A DNA stretch of 41,669 nucleotides, taken from contig DZCQ01000008.1 of NCBI GenBank assembly GCA_022730285.1, positions 1-41,669 on the forward strand. Direction: 5' to 3'. How positions within the stretch are numbered: position 1 is the first letter of the stretch; the number at the start of each line of letters is the position of its first letter. The stretch is from Flavobacterium psychrophilum (GTDB lineage: Bacteria; Bacteroidota; Bacteroidia; Flavobacteriales; Flavobacteriaceae). Below, piece by piece: positions 35,831-41,669 of this stretch. The translations under genes were made by a program, and so were the position numbers. Under the pieces are notes generated by a model that saw only the letters and a program-made list of their open reading frames with translations, searched no databases and had not been told where the DNA came from.

Positions 35831-36403
35831 ATGGCAACAGCTAATAAGAACTTATCTAACTACGACAAGAATACAATTCCAAATGCCAAAGATTTTCGAT
35901 TTGGAATTGTGGTATCTGAGTGGAACGAGCAAATAACAGAAGGTTTGTATAAAGGTGTTATCAATGCTTTGACCGATTGTGGAGCATTACATAAAAATAT
36001 TATTAGATGGAATGTTCCTGGCAGTTTTGAACTTATTTATGGTTCTAAAAAGATGATTGAAACACAAAAACCAGATGTAGTAATTACCATTGGTTGTGTT
36101 ATAAAAGGAGAAACCATGCATTTTGAATTTGTTTCAGAAGGTGTAACCCAAGGAATTAAAGATTTAAATGTGCTTTCAGATGTGCCAACTATATTTTGTC
36201 TTTTAACGGATAATAATGAGCAACAATCCTTAGACCGTAGTGGTGGAAAACACGGAAACAAAGGCACTGAAGCGGCAATTGCAGCAATAAAAATGGCTTT
36301 TTTAAGACAACAAGCTAATCTAGGAAATTCATTTGGGAATCAACTATTACTGAACAACAACCCACTACAAATAGGTAACGACTCTTTGCAAATTGAAGAA
36401 TAA
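35831..36403 (+). CDS. ribH: 6,7-dimethyl-8-ribityllumazine synthase
   Basis: Penultimate enzyme of riboflavin synthesis; joins 5-amino-6-ribitylaminouracil with dihydroxybutanone phosphate. It has 190 residues. Family motifs are FGIVVSEWNEQITEGLYKGV (about 24-43), VPGSFELIYGSKKM, GCVIKGETMHFEFVSEGVTQ, which has the catalytic histidine of the TxHF motif, and the C-terminal DRSGGKHGNKGTEAAIAAIK. An Asn/Leu-rich tail of about 28 residues after the last conserved helix is beyond the usual end of the enzyme. It is downstream of a terminator and converges with the amidase gene 3 bases away. Confidence 0.96.
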   Translation: MATANKNLSNYDKNTIPNAKDFRFGIVVSEWNEQITEGLYKGVINALTDCGALHKNIIRWNVPGSFELIYGSKKMIETQKPDVVITIGCVIKGETMHFEFVSEGVTQGIKDLNVLSDVPTIFCLLTDNNEQQSLDRSGGKHGNKGTEAAIAAIKMAFLRQQANLGNSFGNQLLLNNNPLQIGNDSLQIEE

Positions 36404-36406
36404 TTG

Positions 36407-37270
36407 TTACTGTTTCTTGTAAATAGAGTACAAAGTATCTAGTGTTTTTTGATCTAAAGTTGCATCAATAAGAGCTTCTTGAATATAATGCAGTTTAAAA
36501 GATTTAATTGCGTTGTCTAAATTTTTGGTATCATATCCAATAATTCTTAGCGCTTGTTCTACATCAAAATTGACTGGTGCTACTAACAAAACAGAATCCG
36601 TCCATAGACCAAAACCTTGTTCAGACAACTTTTGCCACGGAAAAAAAATACTTGGATCTGTTTTTCTGCCTGGTGCAATATCCGAATGTCCAATAATATT
36701 TTGTGTAGGAATATTATACGTAGTTTTTAATTTTTCTAACAAACTAAGAAGGCTATTTATTTGAGCATTTGTAAAAGCTTCCTTTCCATTATTATCCAAT
36801 TCTATACCGATAGACGAGGAGTTAATATCTGTGATTTTTCCCCATGACGAGCTTCCTGCATGCCATGCTCGTAAATAATCGTTTAGCATTTGTACTACTT
36901 TTCCGTCTTTTCCTATTACATAATGGGCACTTACTTGGCTAGCATTTTTAGTAAAAGTAGAAATGGTTTGTTGTAAAGAATCTTGAGCGGTATGGTGAAT
37001 TATAATAAAATTTGGTTTTCGTAAATTAAAATTAGTTGTACTTATCCATTCTGTAGAAATAGTATTAGACAATTGTAAAGGTTCTTTTTTTAGAATTACG
37101 TTAGACAAAGAATCTAGGGTGAGTTGCACCGGAATTGTGTGAGCAATAATGTTTGTAAGAGAATCTAGTTGCTTTTTGTACATTTTTTCGGTAGCTTTGT
37201 ACTTGCTTGGCACACAAGAAGCAACTAAGAAAAGGAAGATTAAAATTGTAAATATTGATTTCATTGGCAT
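36407..37270 (-). CDS. N-acetylmuramoyl-L-alanine amidase, AmiD-like lipoprotein
   Basis: Zinc amidase that cleaves the MurNAc-L-Ala bond of muropeptides; predicted outer-membrane or periplasmic lipoprotein of 287 residues. The signal peptide ends in LVASC with C19 as the lipobox cysteine (C17 if translation starts at the third codon). The amidase_2 domain (about 85-215) carries NFIIIHHTAQDS with the first zinc histidine, VSAHYVIGKDGKVVQML, SSIGIELDNNG and GHSDIAPGRKTDPSIFFPW with the second histidine and the aspartate-region motif; these match E. coli AmiD closely. The C-terminal 60 residues resemble the AmiD peptidoglycan-binding helices. It follows the DUF6048 gene by 29 bases. Confidence 0.92.
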   Translation of the reverse strand: MPMKSIFTILIFLFLVASCVPSKYKATEKMYKKQLDSLTNIIAHTIPVQLTLDSLSNVILKKEPLQLSNTISTEWISTTNFNLRKPNFIIIHHTAQDSLQQTISTFTKNASQVSAHYVIGKDGKVVQMLNDYLRAWHAGSSSWGKITDINSSSIGIELDNNGKEAFTNAQINSLLSLLEKLKTTYNIPTQNIIGHSDIAPGRKTDPSIFFPWQKLSEQGFGLWTDSVLLVAPVNFDVEQALRIIGYDTKNLDNAIKSFKLHYIQEALIDATLDQKTLDTLYSIYKKQ

Positions 37271-37299
37271 TTATTTAACACGATTAGAAATAAAAAATA

Positions 37300-38013
37300 C
37301 TACTTTTTAGTTTTATAAATTGGAATAAAATAGCTTAAAGTGTAGTTCCAACCCGCTCCAAACTTGCCGTTATAAGTTCTATTAAATCCTGGAATATATA
37401 AATTATCAAAATTATCTGGTTTTTTTTCTGAAATTAAATAATGCATTCTAACACTTATCCCTGCAAAAAAATTACGAAACAACTCTGCTTTCATTCCAAC
37501 TACCACCTCAGCCCAATGTGCAGTTAAACCATTGTATTCTGTATTAGTGACTACTAATGGTGCAACAGGAAAATAAGCAGAAGTGTTATATACAGCATAA
37601 GTGTTTAATTTTTGACTAAAATTACTAAATCCGTATCGCATGCCTATGTAAATTAAGTTTTCCATAGTAAGCCAATTTTGGTAGCTATTATGGTCAAAAC
37701 CTAATTTTACATAATTCCCTTTTGTAGTAAAATTGACCGTATTGTCTAAGGTATTTTTGTTTTCGTTTCCTAATTCCGCAGCAAGATACATTCGTTTTGT
37801 TAGTCTATAATCTCCTACAAATTCTATTCCTTTATAATTAGAATCGTATAAACTTCTGGCAAGTTTAGAAATATCCACGCCTACTCGCAAGCCAAAACGT
37901 TGTGGCTTTGTAACAATCGCTGTGTCTTTTGGACTAGCTTGTGCAAAAGTAACTATTGAAAAAAAAAGAAATAAAAAACTAAAAAAATATTTTGACATGT
38001 ACTTCATTTTCAT
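37300..38013 (-). CDS. DUF6048 family exported protein (predicted outer-membrane barrel)
   Basis: A 237-residue exported protein. The signal peptide ends in VTFAQA (about residue 26). The mature part alternates polar and hydrophobic residues in strands such as RFGLRVGVDISKLARSL, KGIEFVGDYRLTKRMYLAAE, GNYVKLGFDHNSY and AGWNYTLSYFIPIYKTK, as in a small outer-membrane beta barrel. I assign DUF6048 from its pattern and from its place after rlmD and the DUF6452 gene. Function is unknown. Its first 35 bases overlap the end of the DUF6452 gene in another frame, which indicates translational coupling. Confidence 0.78.
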   Translation of the reverse strand: MKMKYMSKYFFSFLFLFFSIVTFAQASPKDTAIVTKPQRFGLRVGVDISKLARSLYDSNYKGIEFVGDYRLTKRMYLAAELGNENKNTLDNTVNFTTKGNYVKLGFDHNSYQNWLTMENLIYIGMRYGFSNFSQKLNTYAVYNTSAYFPVAPLVVTNTEYNGLTAHWAEVVVGMKAELFRNFFAGISVRMHYLISEKKPDNFDNLYIPGFNRTYNGKFGAGWNYTLSYFIPIYKTKK

Positions 38014-38482
38014 TAAGGATATTATATTGTTGGATTATAATTTCTTTTATCCAATTATTAGAATCGGCGATAAGCTCTATTCCATTATTGGTATTTAGAG
38101 TAAATAATGTTTTAAAACCACACGCTCTGGATATATATACCTCTTTTCTGGTATAATTTATTTTAATTTTATCTAAATTTTGCAAACTCACAATTGGATT
38201 TTTAGAATCTAGGACAAAATCGAACAAAACACTATCACTAGTGGTCTCCAAAGGAATTTCTATGGTGCTAACTGCATTAAAAAGAAGTACATTTGTAGTA
38301 TTTGGAGAATAAATTGCTAAATCCGTAATTGGTTTTTTGGTAATAGAATTGGTGTAATCATAAAATTCTATTATCATTCTTGGAGTGGTTGGTGTTCCAG
38401 CTTCGCATACATCGTCTTTCTCGCAAGTAGAGAGCAAAAAGGCAGACACAAGTAAAAGTAATATAAATAAATATTTTTTCAT
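37979..38482 (-). CDS. DUF6452 family lipoprotein-like protein
   Basis: A 167-residue protein with a hydrophobic signal (about 4-20) ending in LLSTCEKDD. C20 could be lipidated, though threonine at -1 is not ideal. The body contains GTPTTPRMIIEFYDYTNSIT, LAIYSPNTTNVLLFNAVSTI and IELIADSNNWIKEIIIQQYN, a beta-rich secreted domain that I place in DUF6452 by pattern and context. It lies 5 bases after rlmD and overlaps the DUF6048 gene by 35 bases. The two proteins probably work together at the envelope; what they do is unknown. Confidence 0.78.
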   Translation of the reverse strand: MKKYLFILLLLVSAFLLSTCEKDDVCEAGTPTTPRMIIEFYDYTNSITKKPITDLAIYSPNTTNVLLFNAVSTIEIPLETTSDSVLFDFVLDSKNPIVSLQNLDKIKINYTRKEVYISRACGFKTLFTLNTNNGIELIADSNNWIKEIIIQQYNILNENEVHVKIFF

Positions 38483-38487
38483 GTTTG

Positions 38488-39909
38488 TTAAATAGTATTT
38501 CTAAGTTCTAAAAGCACCACATTTTCTACATGATACGTTTGCGGAAACATATCTACTGGACGGATTTTTTTCACCTCATACATGCTATCCATTAATGCTA
38601 AATCTCTGGCTTGTGTTGCTGAATTACAGCTAACATATACTATTTTTTGAGGAGCAATAGTTAGAATTTGTTGCACCACATCGGCATGCATTCCATCTCG
38701 TGGTGGATCTGTTATGATAACATCTGGCTTTCCGTGTTGTGCAATAAAAGCTTGGTTGAATACATTCTTCATATCACCCACAAAAAATTCGCAATTAGTA
38801 ATATTATTTCGTTTTGCATTTTCTTTTGCATCTACAATAGCCTCAGGCACTGCCTCTACTCCTATCACTTTTCGAGCATTTTTGGATACAAATTGTGCAA
38901 TAGTTCCTGTTCCTGTATATAAATCGTACACAAGTTCTGAACCTGTTAATCCAGCATAATCACGAGTTATTTTGTACAATTCATAAGCTTGTTGTGAGTT
39001 TGTTTGGTAAAAAGATTTTGCATTTATACTAAAATAAAGTCCTTCCATTTCTTCAAGAATATAATTACGCCCCTTATAAAGAATTACATCTTGATCGTAA
39101 ATAGTATCATTTGCTTTACTGTTTATAACATATTGCAAAGAGGTGATTTCAGGGAATTTATCCCCAAGATGTTCTAGAATTAATTCAATGTTTTTTTCGT
39201 CTTTTTCAAAAAATTGAAGAAGCACCATTACCTCATTTGTAGAGGTTGTTCTAATCATTAATGTTCTTAAAAAACCTTCGTGAGCACGAGGATTAAAAAA
39301 GGAAAGATTATTTTTAATAGCAAAATCACGTATTTCGTTTCTAATTGCATTAGATGGGTCTTGTTGCAAATGGCATTCGGTTATGTCTAAAATCTTGTCC
39401 CACATTTTAGGAATATGAAAGCCTAATGCATTTTTGTTTTCAAAATTTTCTTCGCTATTTATTTCTTGCTCTGTCATCCAGCGAGCATTAGAAAATCCGA
39501 ATTCCATTTTATTACGGTAGAAAAATTGCTTTTCAGAACCTAATATAGGTTCTAATTCAGGCATTGCAATTTTTCCAATTCTTTTTAAATTATTAAAAAC
39601 TTCGTTGTGTTTGTAAGCCAATTGTTGCGAATACAACATATTTTGCCATTTACAACCTCCACATACTCCAAAATGACTACAAACTGGAGTGGTTCTAAAG
39701 GTAGATAATTGATGAAAGTGAATTGCTTTTCCTTCGTAATAAGATTTTCGTTTTTTAAATGTTTGCACATCAACTACATCGCCAGGAACTGCATTTGTTA
39801 AGAAAATTACTTTCCCGTCTGGAGCTTTTGCCACAGAAACCCCTTTTGCTCCTGCATCTAGTACTTCGATGGTATTAAATACTATTTTGTTTGTTATTTT
39901 TTTTCCCAT
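38488..39909 (-). CDS. rlmD: 23S rRNA (uracil(1939)-C5)-methyltransferase RlmD
   Basis: SAM-dependent RNA methyltransferase of 473 residues. An N-terminal TRAM domain (about 8-65, VSVAKAPDGKVIFLTNAVPG) is followed by the four [4Fe-4S] cysteines, of which FGVCGGCKWQNM (about 83-94) is the hallmark. The methylase domain has VYDLYTGTGTIAQFVSK for SAM binding, VITDPPRDGMH and the catalytic cysteine of IVYVSCNSATQARDL. The frame opens 23 codons earlier at 39978, but a perfect -7 box TATTTTTG lies in that part, so the ATG at 39909 (MGKKITNKIVF) is chosen. DUF6452 follows immediately. Confidence 0.94.
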   Translation of the reverse strand: MGKKITNKIVFNTIEVLDAGAKGVSVAKAPDGKVIFLTNAVPGDVVDVQTFKKRKSYYEGKAIHFHQLSTFRTTPVCSHFGVCGGCKWQNMLYSQQLAYKHNEVFNNLKRIGKIAMPELEPILGSEKQFFYRNKMEFGFSNARWMTEQEINSEENFENKNALGFHIPKMWDKILDITECHLQQDPSNAIRNEIRDFAIKNNLSFFNPRAHEGFLRTLMIRTTSTNEVMVLLQFFEKDEKNIELILEHLGDKFPEITSLQYVINSKANDTIYDQDVILYKGRNYILEEMEGLYFSINAKSFYQTNSQQAYELYKITRDYAGLTGSELVYDLYTGTGTIAQFVSKNARKVIGVEAVPEAIVDAKENAKRNNITNCEFFVGDMKNVFNQAFIAQHGKPDVIITDPPRDGMHADVVQQILTIAPQKIVYVSCNSATQARDLALMDSMYEVKKIRPVDMFPQTYHVENVVLLELRNTI

Positions 39910-39913
39910 TTTA

Positions 39914-39921
39914 CAAAAATA
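39914..39921 (-). promoter_or_regulatory. -7 promoter element of rlmD
   Basis: TATTTTTG on the minus strand matches TAnnTTTG exactly, four bases before the ATG at 39909, implying an almost leaderless mRNA. No TTG box is found at the expected spacing. Confidence 0.35.
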
Positions 39922-40077
39922 AGAATTGTTGTGGCATTTGTTGCTTTTACATTTAAAAATTATTATAAAACAATGCATTTATCGTGTTTTATCTCATTTT
40001 CGTCAAAATAGCTACAGAATTTAACCAGAAAACACAACATTTAACACCTCTAAATAAAAATGGCTCGCAAAAAGGTT

Positions 40078-40085
40078 TACATTTG
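40078..40085 (+). promoter_or_regulatory. -7 promoter element of the short sensor kinase
   Basis: TACATTTG matches TAnnTTTG exactly, 23 bases before the ATG at 40109. The remainder of the 199-base gap between rlmD and this gene shows nothing else recognisable. Confidence 0.45.
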
Positions 40086-40108
40086 CTTAAACCTAGATAC
40101 CACAAAAC

Positions 40109-41128
40109 ATGAGAATTTACAAATCATTATCTCGAATTGGTTTTCTGAAAAACAGCTATTCCTTAAAATTTTTATTCATTGCTTTTTTAGGAATTCACAT
40201 TCCACTTATCAGCTTAATTATTTTTTTTGTAAGCAATAAAGAATTGATGAATGGAGAAAATGTACTGTGGTACACCTTATTAATTACCTTGATTGCGAGT
40301 GCCATAACATTAGCAATTCTAAGAAAACTAGTAGCACCAATCACTCATACTTCGGAAGTTTTAGAAGAATACAGAAAAAACAGATTACCCATAAATTTGC
40401 CTTACAACTACACCGATGAAGCCGGAATTTTGATGAAAAACATACAAGATACTGTTACGGAAAATATCCTTTTAGCGAATGAAAAGACAGAATTAATTAC
40501 ATTATTATCGCATGACCTAAAAAATTATGCTAGTAATCCAGAATTGCTTGCAAAATTAATAATAGATGAAGATAATTTGCAAGAAATAAAAAATTATGCA
40601 AACTTAATAGTTGAATCTACAAAACAACAAGTATCCTTCTTGGAAAGTTTTGTATTTTTACTAAAAACCGAAGATATTCTTTTAAAACATGTAGAGGAAT
40701 CAACAATAATGCCTATAGAAAAGATACTTAAGGATATTGCGGAGGAAAACAATCAGAAAATACAATCTAAGGAATGTTCTTTAAAAATAACACCGTCTTT
40801 AAAAAACTTACACACTAATTTTGATGAAAATTTATTAAAAAGTGTGCTAACAAACTTGGTGGACAATGCTTTTAAATTTTCTAACCCAAAAGGATTAATA
40901 GAAATTATTGTACAAGACAATGGCATTGGATTTGCACCAACACAAGTAGATAAAATATTTGAAAAATTTACTAAAATAAGTCGCTTAGGCACCAAAAGAG
41001 AATTATCCACAGGGATTGGATTATATTTGTGTAAAACAATTGTTCAAAAATTTAACGGAACAATTACAGCAACAAGCAAAGGACAAAACATGGGTTCAAC
41101 CTTTACAATAAGTTTAAATAAACTATAA
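40109..41128 (+). CDS. Short sensor histidine kinase with reduced ATPase domain
   Basis: Membrane sensor kinase of 339 residues. Helices at about 20-43 and 53-72 leave almost no extracytoplasmic loop, so it probably senses through or inside the membrane. A HAMP-like linker (about 73-125) precedes the HisKA domain with H135 in LLSHDLKNYASNP. The ATPase domain has N253 in LVDNAFKFS, D270 in DNGIGF and STGIGLYLCKTIV. The distance N253-D270 is 17 residues, against 32 in the other kinase of this window, so a beta-hairpin is missing. No response regulator is adjacent. DUF1697 follows after 4 bases. Confidence 0.88.
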   Translation: MRIYKSLSRIGFLKNSYSLKFLFIAFLGIHIPLISLIIFFVSNKELMNGENVLWYTLLITLIASAITLAILRKLVAPITHTSEVLEEYRKNRLPINLPYNYTDEAGILMKNIQDTVTENILLANEKTELITLLSHDLKNYASNPELLAKLIIDEDNLQEIKNYANLIVESTKQQVSFLESFVFLLKTEDILLKHVEESTIMPIEKILKDIAEENNQKIQSKECSLKITPSLKNLHTNFDENLLKSVLTNLVDNAFKFSNPKGLIEIIVQDNGIGFAPTQVDKIFEKFTKISRLGTKRELSTGIGLYLCKTIVQKFNGTITATSKGQNMGSTFTISLNKL

Positions 41129-41132
41129 AAAT

Positions 41133-41669
41133 ATGACAACACATCTTGCATTGCTTAGAGGAATTAATGTTTCTGGACATAACATTATTAAAATGGAATC
41201 TCTAAAAAATATTTTGCAAGACATTGGATTTACAGGGATAGAAACCTATATACAATCTGGAAATGTGTTTATAAATACTCCTGAAAAAAATTCTAGCAAA
41301 GTTGCTTTTATTATAAAACAAGAAATTTTTAAAAGATTTGGACACGATGTTCCTGTAATTGTAATTAATAAAATGGATTTAGAAAAATGTTTTACGAACA
41401 ATCCTTATCTAAAAGCAGAAAACATAGATACTAAAAAACTGTATGTTGCTTTTATTTCTACAAATTTGTCTGAAAATGCGATTAATGATTTAAAAATAAG
41501 CCAATTTAAACCAGACGAAGCACATATTGATGAAAATCGTATTTTTATAAAATACACAATTGGAGCTGGAAAAACAAAATTAGATCAAAAATATATCGAA
41601 AAAAAACTAAATGTAACTGCAACAATAAGAAATTGGAATACTATATCTACACTATTAAATATGTATCCT
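41133..41669 (+). CDS. DUF1697 family protein (3' end outside window)
   Basis: The ATG at 41133 opens 179 codons without a stop before the right edge. The start MTTHLALLRGINVSGHNIIK and TYIQSGNVFINT (about 38-49) are the clear DUF1697 signatures; later GAGKTKLDQKYIEKKLNVTA and TIRNWNTISTLLNM match the C-terminal part, which normally ends near residue 180, so only a few codons are missing. Function is unknown. It lies 4 bases behind the sensor kinase and is probably co-transcribed. Confidence 0.88.
   Translation, partial: MTTHLALLRGINVSGHNIIKMESLKNILQDIGFTGIETYIQSGNVFINTPEKNSSKVAFIIKQEIFKRFGHDVPVIVINKMDLEKCFTNNPYLKAENIDTKKLYVAFISTNLSENAINDLKISQFKPDEAHIDENRIFIKYTIGAGKTKLDQKYIEKKLNVTATIRNWNTISTLLNMYP

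Noticed and set aside
1..41669. Mobile element, phage, CRISPR or defence island
   Set aside because: No transposase, integrase, cas gene, toxin-antitoxin pair, regularly spaced repeat array or tRNA attachment site was found on either strand.

Overview
The window is AT-rich (about 30% GC by eye) chromosomal DNA from a member of the Bacteroidota, most likely a flavobacterium. Three things point there. Promoters follow the Bacteroidota pattern TTG-N17-23-TAnnTTTG rather than the sigma-70 pattern. Many genes lack a clear Shine-Dalgarno site. Several families are characteristic of the group: the DUF6452/DUF6048 pair beside rlmD, a DUF4369 lipoprotein, LytTR regulators and a cyclophilin-FKBP fusion. 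There are no tRNA or rRNA genes, CRISPR arrays, insertion sequences or phage genes. No gene-free stretch exceeds 300 bases.

Layout. 1-3 kb (minus): the 3' part of sppA is cut off by the window edge; then the ribosomal operon rpsF-rpsR-rplI with a clear promoter and terminator. 3.1-8.6 kb: an orphan LytTR response regulator (plus), then a minus-strand run nadC-yihY-DUF2147-priA. 8.7-14.3 kb: rlmH, followed by a small surface-glycan island of four glycosyltransferases and one O-acyltransferase in alternating orientation, with two tail-to-tail overlaps. 14.4-16.2 kb (minus): a DUF4369 lipoprotein, trmL and an rluE-type pseudouridine synthase. 16.3-21.5 kb (plus): rmuC, a small membrane-anchored protein, an acyl-CoA thioesterase and uvrA. 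21.5-25.3 kb (minus): an MscS channel, the cyclophilin-FKBP fusion, purA and a Fur-family regulator. 25.4-26.7 kb: rimO (plus).

26.7-33.5 kb is one minus-strand run that starts with a hybrid sensor kinase and continues with a glycosyltransferase, asnB, murB and a PaiB-type protein. Then come recF (minus), a TPR membrane protein and ribH (plus), an AmiD-like lipoprotein amidase, the DUF6048/DUF6452 pair and rlmD (minus), and finally a short sensor kinase with a DUF1697 gene (plus) running off the right end.

Functionally this is mostly housekeeping: translation and RNA modification (ribosomal proteins, rlmH, trmL, rluE-like, rlmD, rimO), DNA repair and replication restart (priA, uvrA, recF, rmuC), cofactors and nucleotides (nadC, ribH, purA), and envelope functions (murB, amidase, glycan genes, lipoproteins). 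I found no clearly new defence or mobile system. The best leads are the kinase-glycosyltransferase-AsnB transcription unit, the fused double prolyl isomerase, a sensor kinase whose ATP-binding domain is about 15 residues short, and the unusual repeat-bearing leader in front of ribH.
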